Assembly: GCA_964343835.1 (NCBI GenBank)
Contig: CAYFKR010000007.1
Span: 62,001-126,000 of the forward strand
DNA: 64,000 bases
Source of the DNA: CALEMW01 sp964343835
Lineage (GTDB): Bacteria; Krumholzibacteriota; Krumholzibacteriia; LZORAL124-64-63
Direction: 5' to 3'
Under the pieces are notes generated by a model, which saw only the letters and a program-made list of their open reading frames with translations, was not told where the DNA came from and made no database searches. A program made the position numbers and the translations under genes. Shown here one piece after another: positions 9,322-18,205 of the stretch (positions are counted from its first letter, which is position 1; every line of letters starts with the position of its first letter).

Positions 9322-9344
9322 GGGGCGGTCGCTAAAACCGCCCC
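9322..9344. terminator. Convergent-gene hairpin
   Basis: An 8-bp perfect stem GGGGCGGT/ACCGCCCC with a 7-nt loop lies between the convergent genes ending at 9288 and 9332. It overlaps the last three codons of the permease gene. Confidence 0.55.
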
Positions 9345-11104
9345 TGAGCCTCCTTCTTCGCCTTCTCCCGGCTCGCCTCGATCCGGCCGAAGATCTCCAT
9401 CTGGACCACGAGCATCAGCGCTCCCGTCAGGGTGGCAGCCCACCACCACAGGGACGGTGCGCCGCCGACGGCGTCGGTGAACCGGCGCAGCGCGATGATC
9501 GGTACCGCCACCACGGCCCACATCTCCGTCCAGCCCATGGCGTCGGCACCCATGGGCACCAGCACCACCGCGATGGGGATGCCCACCGCCACGGCCACCG
9601 TCCATTTCTTCGTGCGCGACGTCGCCCGGGCGCTGTGGCCGTTCATGGCCATGCCGCCGAAGAGTCCGCTGATCAGGATCAGGGCGATGGCGGTGGCGCC
9701 GTAGGTGCGGCTGCGGGAGACCGAAGGCAGGTCGTGGGACGCGGTCACGGGGGCCGTGCAGCAGCCGAGGGTGCGTTCGGCGTCGGGCGCATCGGGGCCG
9801 GGATCGTTCCAGGGCGCGTCCGTGCCGTGGACTTCGACCATCGCCAGATGCGTGAGCCAGCTCACGAACCGATCCGAGTTGTCGTCGCCGAATTCGTAGG
9901 GCCGGTAGACCGCGGCATCGGAGAACGGCCACACGCGGATCGGTGTCGGCTGCGCCGTCTCGCCCCATGGCGCGACGGTCTCCGCCACCACGCCGTCGAC
10001 GGCGAGCCGCGTGAATTCGTGGGGGACCCGCACGTGGGTCCTGCGATAGGAGACCAGCGTGTCGTCGGCGCCCCGAGTCTGCAGGCCGATCACGGCCCCG
10101 AGCCCCCAGGCCAGCAGCCCCGGCGCCACCGCCAGCACGAAGAGCCGCCGTCGCGAGATGGGCAGGTGGTCCACCTGGTGCATGCGCGCGATGGCGTGGC
10201 TCAGGCCCGTGACCAGGAAGAGGGTGGTGTAGAAGGCGTAGAAGAGGCTGTCGTCGCCCTCCACGTAGTCGTGGGTCACGGCCAGGCCGTAGATCACCAG
10301 CACGAAGGTGTGGACCCAGCCCTGCCAGTGGTGATGGAGCAGGCGGAGGAGGATGCGGGTGGTGAGCCAGCGGACGGGTTCCGACGACGTCGCCGCGACG
10401 GGCCTTGCGGAATCGACCGGGTGCTTCAACGTCTCATCCGTCGCCGTCTCTTCGCGCGAAGGCTCCTGGAGCTCCAGGTCGAACGACGTCGGCAGGTTGC
10501 GGTCCTGGGTCCTCAGCAGGTATGCGGCCAGGCCGAAGGCGAGCCCGATGGTCAGGGCGTTGGCGGGCATCAGCAGCGACATGACGAGGAACGAGACCCA
10601 CAGCATGCCCGTGGTCACGATCATGGCTCCACCCATGTCGATCTTCCGTGTCCGCCCCTCGAATTGCAGGACGATGGCCATGAGCAGCAGGCTCAGAGCC
10701 AGGACGAGCAGCACGTAGGACACCGCCTCCGGATCGGGCGCGGACAGAATGTTCCCCGCGATGCCCGTGGACGACACCAGCAACGCGACGGCCAGCACGA
10801 ACGCCGTGCCCAGGGCTGTCCCGGCCACGCGGACCCGCCATGCCGTGCGCACGGAGATGGGCAGCCCCATGTAGAACCGGGGCATGCGGATCCAGGCCTT
10901 GGAGCCGGCGAGGGCGCCGCCGGCCAGGGTCCAGAACAGGACGGCCGTCAGAACCCGCAGGGCGAGGGGGGATCCGTCACCCAGCAGGCCGCGCCCTTCC
11001 AACGACTCCATCATCCGCAGCACCATGCCGAGTCCGACAGCCACCAGCGTCGCCGTCCCGAGCCCCTCGAGCCCCGCATCCATGCGCAGCATCCGCCGGA
11101 TCAC
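9332..11104 (-). CDS. ABC transporter permease
   Basis: 590 residues with about 12 hydrophobic segments in two blocks (residues 10-290 and 330-590) and a soluble insert around 400-510. It starts with GTG at 11104, overlapping the TGA of the ATPase gene (GTGA), so translation is coupled. With the adjacent ATPase and YtrA-type regulator this is an ABC transporter of the kind associated with cell-envelope stress or antibiotic response. The transported substrate cannot be read from the sequence. The reading frame upstream of 11104 is the ATPase gene in another frame. Confidence 0.75.
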   Translation of the reverse strand: MIRRMLRMDAGLEGLGTATLVAVGLGMVLRMMESLEGRGLLGDGSPLALRVLTAVLFWTLAGGALAGSKAWIRMPRFYMGLPISVRTAWRVRVAGTALGTAFVLAVALLVSSTGIAGNILSAPDPEAVSYVLLVLALSLLLMAIVLQFEGRTRKIDMGGAMIVTTGMLWVSFLVMSLLMPANALTIGLAFGLAAYLLRTQDRNLPTSFDLELQEPSREETATDETLKHPVDSARPVAATSSEPVRWLTTRILLRLLHHHWQGWVHTFVLVIYGLAVTHDYVEGDDSLFYAFYTTLFLVTGLSHAIARMHQVDHLPISRRRLFVLAVAPGLLAWGLGAVIGLQTRGADDTLVSYRRTHVRVPHEFTRLAVDGVVAETVAPWGETAQPTPIRVWPFSDAAVYRPYEFGDDNSDRFVSWLTHLAMVEVHGTDAPWNDPGPDAPDAERTLGCCTAPVTASHDLPSVSRSRTYGATAIALILISGLFGGMAMNGHSARATSRTKKWTVAVAVGIPIAVVLVPMGADAMGWTEMWAVVAVPIIALRRFTDAVGGAPSLWWWAATLTGALMLVVQMEIFGRIEASREKAKKEAQGRF

Positions 11105-12003
11105 GACTGCCCCTCCGCGATCTCGATGAACAGCTCCTCCAGCCCCAGCACCGTGGCGGTGGCTCCTTCCAGGTGCAGCTCGGCCGAGGCGGCGCGGGCG
11201 CCGTCGGGGGCGCGGCGCATCACGGCGTGCCAGCCGTCGAGCCGATCGCGGACGGCCAGGCAGTCGGGGTGGGCTGCGATGCGTGCGCGGACGTCCTCTT
11301 CCGGCGTGGATCCGGCGTGAGGAGCGACCATCAGGCTGAAGCGCTCCTGGAGGGCGTCCAGGGCGTCGTCCAGCAGCACGCGGCCGTCGTGGAGCATGAC
11401 CACGCGGCCGGCCATGCGCTCCACGTCGGCCATGTGGTGGGAGGAGAAGAGGATGGTGGAGCCGGCCTCGTTGAGCAGCCGGATGGAGGTCTCCAGGAAG
11501 TCGCGTCGGGCGGCGGGGTCCAGGCCGCCGGCGGGCTCGTCCAGGATCAGCACCTCGGGCTTGTGGCACACCGCGCAGAGCAGGGCCACCTGCCGCGCCT
11601 GGCCCTTGCTCAGGCTCTTGATGCGCTGGCCCTGGCCCAGGTCGTAGCGGCGCAGGAGCTCGTCGGCCATGAGGTCGTCCCAGTCCGGGAAGAGGTCACG
11701 ATGGAGCTGGAGCACCTGGCCGATGGTCAGGAAGGGGGGGAGGATCTGGTCCTCGGACACGTAGCCCACGCGGCGCTTCACGTCGAGGGGTCTCTCGCGG
11801 GGATCCATGCCGAAGAGGCTGACGTCGCCGCCCTGCGGCGCGATCATGCCCATGGCCAGGCGCACCAGGGTGGTCTTGCCGGCGCCGTTGCGGCCCAGCA
11901 GGCCGACCACCTCGCCGGCGGCCACGTCGAAACTCACGCCGTCGAGGACGTTGCGGCCCGCCTCGTAGGCCCGGCGCACGTCGCGGAATGCCATCACGCT
12001 CAC
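11101..12003 (-). CDS. ABC transporter ATP-binding protein
   Basis: 300 residues. All ATPase motifs are present: Walker A GRNGAGKTT, signature LSKGQ, Walker B VLILDEP and switch His in SSHHMADVE. The C-terminal 80 residues after the nucleotide-binding domain resemble the extension seen in YtrB/BcrA-type ATPases. Start chosen: GTG at 12003, overlapping the GntR stop as GTGA and 5 nt after GGAG; an in-frame ATG at 11994 is the alternative. It powers the permease encoded next. Confidence 0.9.
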   Translation of the reverse strand: MSVMAFRDVRRAYEAGRNVLDGVSFDVAAGEVVGLLGRNGAGKTTLVRLAMGMIAPQGGDVSLFGMDPRERPLDVKRRVGYVSEDQILPPFLTIGQVLQLHRDLFPDWDDLMADELLRRYDLGQGQRIKSLSKGQARQVALLCAVCHKPEVLILDEPAGGLDPAARRDFLETSIRLLNEAGSTILFSSHHMADVERMAGRVVMLHDGRVLLDDALDALQERFSLMVAPHAGSTPEEDVRARIAAHPDCLAVRDRLDGWHAVMRRAPDGARAASAELHLEGATATVLGLEELFIEIAEGQS

Positions 12004-12392
12004 GATGTCTCCTCCTCGTCCCTCGTGTCCTGCAACAGGTCCCGGAAGACCTCCAGGGCCGTCTCGTCGTCCAGTCCGAGCTGGCGCACGCCGGTGGCGG
12101 CGGGGGCCAGGAGCCGTCGGGCCTGGTCGCGGCGCGATTCGTCCGCCTCCACGTCGGCCACGATCAGCGGCTTGCCGGGCCGCCGGACCAGGACGCCGTC
12201 CTGCTCCAGCGACGCGTAGGCCTTGCTCACGGTCATGGGATTCACGCCCAGGTGGGCCGACAGGGCCCGGGTCGACGGCAGTTCGTCGCCCGGGGCCAGG
12301 GAGCCGCCGGCGATCTGGAAGCGGATCTGCTCGATGATCTGTCGATACACCGGCACGCCGCTCTGGGTCTGGACGATGATCACGAATCCCAC
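12000..12392 (-). CDS. GntR-family (YtrA subfamily) repressor
   Basis: 130 residues: an N-terminal winged-helix domain (VPVYRQIIEQIRFQIAGG, LPSTRALSAHLGVNPMTVSKAY) and a short C-terminal dimerisation tail, the layout of the YtrA subfamily. The start codon is GTG with AGGAA upstream. First gene of a three-gene operon (regulator, ATPase, permease). A palindrome matching the known YtrA operator pattern lies 42 bp upstream over the promoter, so autorepression is likely. Confidence 0.9.
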   Translation of the reverse strand: MGFVIIVQTQSGVPVYRQIIEQIRFQIAGGSLAPGDELPSTRALSAHLGVNPMTVSKAYASLEQDGVLVRRPGKPLIVADVEADESRRDQARRLLAPAATGVRQLGLDDETALEVFRDLLQDTRDEEETS

Positions 12393-12434
12393 GGGTTCCT
12401 CCCGGACTGCGTTCGGCGGGTGTTACGCAGGTCG

Positions 12435-12458
12435 AGTGTATTAGTTTCATAATACACT
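12435..12458 (-). promoter_or_regulatory. YtrA-type operator
   Basis: A perfect 9-bp inverted repeat, AGTGTATTA and TAATACACT separated by 6 bp. The outer hexamers AGTGTA/TACACT at 12-bp spacing resemble the YtrA consensus of Bacillus (AGTGTA-n13-TACACT, from memory). It overlaps the likely -10 of the operon. Confidence 0.8.
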
Positions 12459-12483
12459 AAGACACCTGGGGGCGGGATGTCAA
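12449..12483 (-). promoter_or_regulatory. Promoter of the GntR-ABC operon
   Basis: A perfect -35 TTGACA lies at 12483-12478 on the minus strand. TAGTGT follows at 18-bp spacing inside the operator; TATTAT (12454-12449) is a better hexamer but at 23 bp. Confidence 0.55.
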
Positions 12484-12490
12484 GGGGGCA

Positions 12491-12525
12491 TAAGAAAACG
12501 GCCCCGGATCGTGAGATCCGGGGCC
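12491..12525 (-). terminator. Rho-independent terminator of the repeat-protein gene
   Basis: An 11-bp perfect stem GGCCCCGGATC/GATCCGGGGCC with a 4-nt loop is followed on the minus strand by GTTTTCTTAT. Confidence 0.85.
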
Positions 12526-12547
12526 TCTTCGCGCTGATCGCCCGCCT

Positions 12548-14989
12548 CTATTTGATCAGCGCGATCTTCTGGGTGTCCACGCCGTCGCGGCTGTGGACCC
12601 GCACGAAGTAGATACCGGCGGCGACGGCGCCGCCCTGCTCGTCCTTGCCGTTCCAGACCACCGCATGACGGCCGGCGGGGCGGTCGTCGGACACCAGGGT
12701 CCGCACCAGGCGGCCGGCCACGTCGTGGATCGTGAGTTCCACGCGGGAGTCCCGGGCCAGGCTGAATTCCAGCGTCGTGCTCGGGTTGAACGGGTTGGGG
12801 AAGTTGGGCAGCAGGTGCGTGCGGGCCGACGGGGTCGGCGATACGTCGGTGGTCGAACCGGCGAGCCTCACGCACACGTTGTCGATGGCGAACTGCTGGC
12901 CGCCCACCAGCAGGCTCTGCACGGGACCCTCGAGGACCACGGTGCCCCACGTGTAGCCGGGACCGACGTTCTCGTAGACGGTGCAGGTCACGCCGGGCGC
13001 GATGTTGATGGGCGCCAGGCCGATCTCGCCCTGGTACAGCCCCGCGCCGTTGACCTCGAGGTTCTCCACGCCGGCGCCGTCGAAGTACTCGAACCGCACT
13101 TCCTCGACCAGGCCGAGGGGCGCGAAGTCGTAGGCGGCGCACACGTTGTTCAGCGTCAGGATCTGGCCGCTGCCGAAGGGGGCGAAGGCCAGGTCCACGC
13201 GGGCCTCGTCGAAGACGTAGATGCCGGTGGGGTGGAGGTACTGGTCGATGTAGGTGTCGATGCCGTCCTCGGTGAACATCAGGTCGCCGGGCATGTCGCC
13301 GTACAGGCCGCCCCACACGCTGCCGAGGGCCGGGCTCTCGATGTCGCTCAGGTGGTCGCACCAGACGACGGGGGTCGGGCCGGCCGTGCCTTCCACGCAG
13401 ATGTCGTCGGCCAGGAACTCCTGCCCACCGATGATCAGCTTGTCCACGGCACCGGTCAGGGTCACCTTGCCCGCGATGCCGCCGGGGATCGCCCAGGTCA
13501 CCACGGAGAAGGTCACGCCGGGAGCGATGGCCGCGGGGGCCAGGTGCATGTCGCCCACGTAGCGGGGGGCGCCGTTGACCTCGAGGTTCTCCTCGCCGCC
13601 GTAGTCGGCGTACTCGAAGGTGACGGAGGTGGTGGTGTAGCCGGTGGAGCCGATGTCGTACAGGTTCACGACGTTGTTCATGTTCATCACGTTGGAGGTG
13701 CCCATGCCGACGGGAGCCGCCACGACCTCGCAGTAGTTGTAGTACCAGCCGCCGGTCACGCCCAGGTACTCGCCGATGAACACGGGGATGGTGTCCTCGG
13801 TGAACATCCAGGAGCCGGGCGGGGTGGCGTACGGCGCGCCCCACGCGTCGCCGATGGTCAGGCTCTCGTGGTCCACCAGCAGGTCGCACCCGCCGCCGGA
13901 ACCGCCCTCGACCACGCACACGTCGTCCATGAAGAACTCCTGGCCGCCGACGATGAGGTCCTGCACGTCGCCGGTCAGCTTGACCTCGCCGTGGATGCCC
14001 AGGGCGGTGGTGGTCCAGGTCACGCTGCAGGTGATGCCGGGGGCGATGGCCGCGGGGGCCAGGTGCAGGTCGCCCACGTACATGGCCGCACCGTTGACCA
14101 TCAGGTTCTCCACGCCGCCCTGGTCCAAGTACTCGAACGTGACCTCGGCCACGGTGATGCCCAGGGCCGAGATCTTGAACTGCTGGTTGATGTTGTTGAC
14201 GGCCGCCACGTGGACCGAGCCGATGGGGGCAAAGGCCGGGTCGATGCGCATGAAGTTGAAGACGGGGGTGCCGGAGGCGTCGAAGGTCCGCAGGTTCACC
14301 GGAATGCCGTCCTCGGTGAAGGCCCAGTCGCCGGGGGCGTAGCCCGTGGGGGCGCCGTAGACGGTGCCCAGGGGCTGGGGATCGTAGACGACCTCGTAGT
14401 CGCAGGGCGAGGTGCCGCTGCCGATGCCGTTGGCGCAGTCGATGTCGTCCAGCCACAGCTCCTGGCCGCCGATGCGGACAATCTGGACCGGACCGGTCAG
14501 GGTCACCACGCCCATGATGCCGCCGCCCACGGGCGTCGACGTGGCGGACATGGTCACGCCGGGGGCCACGGTGAAGGTGCCGAGGGAGGGGAAATCGTCG
14601 GCCTCGATCACCGCGCCGTAGCCGTTGACCTGGATGTTCACGCGGCCGCCCAGGTCCAGGTACGCGAAGCTCGCGTCGCCGGCGGCGCCGAAGTCCACGA
14701 TCAGGCCCACGTTGTTGGTGTTGACGATGTTCCCCGTTCCGAAGCCCAGGAACGGCGCGTCGATGCGGGCATAGTTGAAGTAGGGCAACCCGCCGACGAT
14801 GACGTCGGTGACGTACACGTCGGCCAGATCCTCGCCGAAGATCCAGTCGCCGGGCGCGTAGCCGGTGGTGGTGCCGTAGGTGGTCCCCATGGCTTCGTAG
14901 TCGAACGTGACGGTGTTGGCGGACGCGCAGACGGCCAGCAGCAGCAATGCGGCCGGCAGCAGCGTCCTGGTGAGCAGCTTCGCGAACAT
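12548..14989 (-). CDS. Secreted protein with four ~165-residue repeats and FlgD/T9SS-type tail
   Basis: 813 residues with signal peptide (LLPAALLLLAVCASA). Residues about 27-185, 196-359, 368-532 and 544-707 are four copies of one domain. Each has GDWxFxED near its start, an NNxN or NNV turn, a VNG strand end, and GGQExxxDD(I/V)C at its end; the later three also share the APxxIAPG core. Residues 725-813 are a FlgD-like Ig domain (NFPNPFNPSTTL ... GIYFVRVHSRDG). Probably exported to the surface. The repeat domain is not one I recognise. It has an ideal ribosome binding site (GGGAGGGACG) and its own terminator. Confidence 0.75.
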   Translation of the reverse strand: MFAKLLTRTLLPAALLLLAVCASANTVTFDYEAMGTTYGTTTGYAPGDWIFGEDLADVYVTDVIVGGLPYFNYARIDAPFLGFGTGNIVNTNNVGLIVDFGAAGDASFAYLDLGGRVNIQVNGYGAVIEADDFPSLGTFTVAPGVTMSATSTPVGGGIMGVVTLTGPVQIVRIGGQELWLDDIDCANGIGSGTSPCDYEVVYDPQPLGTVYGAPTGYAPGDWAFTEDGIPVNLRTFDASGTPVFNFMRIDPAFAPIGSVHVAAVNNINQQFKISALGITVAEVTFEYLDQGGVENLMVNGAAMYVGDLHLAPAAIAPGITCSVTWTTTALGIHGEVKLTGDVQDLIVGGQEFFMDDVCVVEGGSGGGCDLLVDHESLTIGDAWGAPYATPPGSWMFTEDTIPVFIGEYLGVTGGWYYNYCEVVAAPVGMGTSNVMNMNNVVNLYDIGSTGYTTTSVTFEYADYGGEENLEVNGAPRYVGDMHLAPAAIAPGVTFSVVTWAIPGGIAGKVTLTGAVDKLIIGGQEFLADDICVEGTAGPTPVVWCDHLSDIESPALGSVWGGLYGDMPGDLMFTEDGIDTYIDQYLHPTGIYVFDEARVDLAFAPFGSGQILTLNNVCAAYDFAPLGLVEEVRFEYFDGAGVENLEVNGAGLYQGEIGLAPINIAPGVTCTVYENVGPGYTWGTVVLEGPVQSLLVGGQQFAIDNVCVRLAGSTTDVSPTPSARTHLLPNFPNPFNPSTTLEFSLARDSRVELTIHDVAGRLVRTLVSDDRPAGRHAVVWNGKDEQGGAVAAGIYFVRVHSRDGVDTQKIALIK

Positions 14990-15111
14990 CTCGTCCCTCC
15001 CTTGATGAACCGGTGTCGAAGCGACCGTTGGAATGTCGATGCGGGGCCGACGGGTGCCGGCGTACGACGGGAGAGTTTTCCGGAGTCGGCGGCTCTTACA
15101 TCATCGGGAAG

Positions 15112-15143
15112 AAAAAAACGGCCGCCCCCGGAGGGACGGCCGT
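15112..15143 (-). terminator. Rho-independent terminator of the CHAT gene
   Basis: Stem ACGGCCG/CGGCCGT (15118-15124 and 15137-15143); on the minus strand it is followed by seven consecutive T. Confidence 0.85.
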
Positions 15144-15164
15144 CATCGGCGGAAGGAAGGCGGT

Positions 15165-18107
15165 CTATCGGGCGTCGCCCGTGGCCGAGAAGGCGGCCCA
15201 GAAGGCGGGGTGGGCCGAGGTCAGCCCGGCGGTGCGGCCCTCGGCGTCGGTGGCCAGGGCCCGCTGGGCGGCGCAGAGGGCCGCGGTGCGGGAGCCGTCG
15301 GGGGCGGCGGCCAGGCGGGCGTGGTAGTCGCGCATGAAACGCGCGGCGCCGTCGCCGGACACGTCCCAGAGGGCGGCCACCACGCTGCGGGCGCCGGCGT
15401 AGAGGAAGGCGCGGGTCAGGCCTTCGAGGCCCTCGCCGTCGACCACTTCGCCCAGGGCAGTCGAACAGGCCGACAGCACGACCTGCTCGCAGTCCAGGTC
15501 CAGGGCGAAGATCTCGTCCACGGACACGAAGCCGTCGTCATCGGCTGCGGGGGAGAGCACCAGGCCGGAGTAGCGCGGGCGCTCCTCGTTGAACACGCCA
15601 TGGGTGGCCAGGTGGACGCTCCGCCAGCCCCCGCCGGCGGCGGGCCGGGCCGACAGGCGCTCGGCGGTGGCCTCCGCGCCGGCCCAGGCGTGGGCGGCGC
15701 GGCCGTAGATCTCCAGCAGGCCGTCGAACTCGGATCGGGCGGCGGGGGTGGGCTGCAGGCGGTCCGCTCCGGCGGCGCGCACCAGCACGCCCGCCTCGGG
15801 CCCGGGCATCTCCGGGTCGCCCAGCAGCAGCAGGGGGGAGCCGGCCGTCACCGGCGCCGCCGAGCGCAGACGGTCCAGGGCGCTCACCGACGGGGTGGTG
15901 GTGACCTCGAGCCGACGGATCAGCCAGGGGGCGCCGGCGAACGTCGCGGCATCGGAGTCTTCCACGGGAAGCGCGGCGAAGGGCAGGTAGTGGAGCAGCC
16001 CGTCGGGCACGACCACCAGCCGTGTCACGCCGCCCAGCTCGTTGCGGACCGGGTCCAGGACCATGGACGCGACCCCGCGGGCCGAGGGCAGGAACCACGC
16101 GGCGGCGTCGCCGGTCACGTTGGGGTCGCGGAGCATGGGGAGCAGGTCGCGGATCCTGGCCTCGACATCGACCCGCGGCGGCAGGCGCTTCATGACGAAC
16201 CGGTCACGGGTGATGAGCCACAGGTGGCTGTGCTCGGCGCCCAGCTGGTACTCGAGCACGGCCTCGCCCTCGCCCAGCACCTCGGTGCGCAGTCGGTCCA
16301 GGTCCACCGGCCGCGGGTAGCGCAGCTCGGCGTAGCGGGGGTCGGCGGCGCGTAGTTCGGCTTCCAGGGTGCCCAGGTGCACTTCCTGGTCGCGGATCAT
16401 CGCGGCCAGGGCGTCGGCGCTGTCCGGGGCCGCCTCGCGGCGGGACTCCAGTCCGGCGATGGCCTCCAGGATCGCCGCCTCCCGTTCGCGGAAGGTCGGG
16501 TCGGCCCGTAGGCGCAGGTCCACCTCGGCCTCGTCCAGCATGTCCAGCAGGGAGCGGGCGCGGCCGCGCTGGGCCTCGTGCCAGGCGCGACGGTCGTGGC
16601 CGGCGGCGGGGTCGGCGGCGTGCATCTCCCAGAGCACGTCCACCATCTCGTCGAAGGTGCGGCCCACCTCGCTCAGGTAGCCGCTCTGCACGGCGGCGGA
16701 TCCTCCGCTGCTGCGGCGGACCTCCAGCACGGTGGCCGCGGCGTCCTCCAGGTGGGCGAGGGCGTCGGCCAGGCGGCCCTGGCGGCGGGCGGTGCGGGCC
16801 TGGCCGATGAGGGCCGACTCCACCATGTCGAAGTAGCCGGTGGCCCGGGCCAGCACCACGGCCTCGGCCAGCACGGCGGCGGCCTCGTCCAGGCGGCCGG
16901 CGTCCAGCAGGGTGTGGCCCTTGCCCTGCAGGGCGGCGGCCTCGTCCAGGGCCTGGCCGTGCTCGCGGGCCACGGCCACGGCGCGGTCCAGGGCCTCCAG
17001 GCTCTCGTCGAAGCGCTCCAGATCGCACAGGTTCAGGCCCATGGTGTAGAGCATGCCGGCCTCGGTGGCGGTGTCGCCGGTCTCGCGGGCGATCTCCAGG
17101 GCACGGCGGTGGTGGGCGAGGGCGTCCTCGTGGCGACCCATGCTGCCCAGGATCGAGCCCATGTTGGACTCGTACCAGCCCACGCGGCGCGGGTCGCGGG
17201 CGAGGGCGGCGGCCTCCTCGTAGCGGCCCAGGGCCAGCTCGAAGTCGCCGATCAGGTAGTGGACGCCGGCCTGGTCGCCCAGGCAGCCGCTCAGGACGTC
17301 GTCGTCGCCGGCCTCGCGGGCCAGAGTCTCGGCCTCGCGGAGCTGGAGCAGGCCGCGGGTGAGGTCGCCCATCATCACGCGGGTGGTGCCGGCGAAGTGG
17401 AGGCTGCGGGCCCGGCCGGGCAGGTGGCCGGCGGCGGTGTAGGCTTCGTAGGCGGTCTCGCGCCAGGCGAGGGTCGCGTCCAGGTCCATGCGGAGGCGAT
17501 GGACGACCGAGATGTTCAGGGCGGCGTCGCCGCGCCACTGGTCGAGGCCCAGGGCGGCGCAGTCGCGGACGGCGGCCTGGAGCAGGGGCTCGGCGCCGTC
17601 GATGTCGCGGCTCCGCAGCCGGGCGCGGCCCAGGTTCAGGTGGGCGTGGGCGGCGGCCACGGGGCGGCCGAGGCTGTCGGCGAGGGCGAGGCAGCGGGTC
17701 AGGCCGTCGGAGGCTTCGGCGTTGCGGCGGAAGTCCAGGTCGATGATCGCGGCGCGCTCGCGGGCCAGGAGTTCCAGGTCGGGCGACGCGCCGTCGAGCA
17801 GGGCGAGCCAGGCCTCACGGGCGGCTTCGGGGTCGTCGAGAGAGAGGGCGTGGGCGTCGGAGACGGGGGTGGCGTCGCCGCCGAAGCCGGCGAGGGCGGC
17901 CACCCAGTCGGCGCGGGGAGAACCGAAGCCGGCGCGGGACAGGAGGCCGGGGAGGTCGGCATCGCGGCCCTGGAGATGGGCGCGCCAGGCCTCTTCCGCG
18001 GGGCCGGGCTCAGCGGCCATCGTGACGGCGGCCAGAAGGCCGAGCAGGACAACGACCTTGCCAACGGATGCTGATAGACGGCACAATCGTCCGCGTCGAG
18101 GACCCAT
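15165..18107 (-). CDS. Exported TPR-CHAT caspase-like protease
   Basis: 980 residues. The N terminus has a signal peptide (basic MGPRRGRLCR then VVVLLGLLAAVTMAA). Residues about 60-480 are tandem TPR units (for example ALGRYEEAAALARD, ALAHHRRALEIARE). A helical linker follows, then a CHAT domain from about 690. The catalytic pair is present: His836 in LATHGVF and Cys881 in LSACSTAL. CHAT proteases cut partner proteins after a signal sensed by the TPR part. The gene is divergent from an ECF-like sigma gene and its membrane anti-sigma (98 bp between starts), which makes the anti-sigma a candidate substrate. Start chosen: ATG at 18107. Confidence 0.88.
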   Translation of the reverse strand: MGPRRGRLCRLSASVGKVVVLLGLLAAVTMAAEPGPAEEAWRAHLQGRDADLPGLLSRAGFGSPRADWVAALAGFGGDATPVSDAHALSLDDPEAAREAWLALLDGASPDLELLARERAAIIDLDFRRNAEASDGLTRCLALADSLGRPVAAAHAHLNLGRARLRSRDIDGAEPLLQAAVRDCAALGLDQWRGDAALNISVVHRLRMDLDATLAWRETAYEAYTAAGHLPGRARSLHFAGTTRVMMGDLTRGLLQLREAETLAREAGDDDVLSGCLGDQAGVHYLIGDFELALGRYEEAAALARDPRRVGWYESNMGSILGSMGRHEDALAHHRRALEIARETGDTATEAGMLYTMGLNLCDLERFDESLEALDRAVAVAREHGQALDEAAALQGKGHTLLDAGRLDEAAAVLAEAVVLARATGYFDMVESALIGQARTARRQGRLADALAHLEDAAATVLEVRRSSGGSAAVQSGYLSEVGRTFDEMVDVLWEMHAADPAAGHDRRAWHEAQRGRARSLLDMLDEAEVDLRLRADPTFREREAAILEAIAGLESRREAAPDSADALAAMIRDQEVHLGTLEAELRAADPRYAELRYPRPVDLDRLRTEVLGEGEAVLEYQLGAEHSHLWLITRDRFVMKRLPPRVDVEARIRDLLPMLRDPNVTGDAAAWFLPSARGVASMVLDPVRNELGGVTRLVVVPDGLLHYLPFAALPVEDSDAATFAGAPWLIRRLEVTTTPSVSALDRLRSAAPVTAGSPLLLLGDPEMPGPEAGVLVRAAGADRLQPTPAARSEFDGLLEIYGRAAHAWAGAEATAERLSARPAAGGGWRSVHLATHGVFNEERPRYSGLVLSPAADDDGFVSVDEIFALDLDCEQVVLSACSTALGEVVDGEGLEGLTRAFLYAGARSVVAALWDVSGDGAARFMRDYHARLAAAPDGSRTAALCAAQRALATDAEGRTAGLTSAHPAFWAAFSATGDAR

Positions 18108-18205
18108 GGTCCGACCCCCAGGTTGAGTGGCGCGGATCCGACGACCCGCCCACCCAGTATGCACGGCCCGCCGCCCCGCGGCAACCGACCCCCGGGAGAG
18201 CCCCC

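Noticed and set aside
12593..15337. 914-codon open frame on the plus strand opposite the repeat-protein gene
   Set aside because: Low-complexity composition (V, H, G, D, A rich) typical of antisense frames in GC-rich genes. The minus-strand gene has a signal peptide, repeats, ribosome binding site and terminator.
18068..18205. Upstream ATG (18068) as the sigma-factor start
   Set aside because: It would overlap the divergent CHAT start and adds a Pro-rich tail. The TTG at 18206 has a ribosome binding site at 5 nt.
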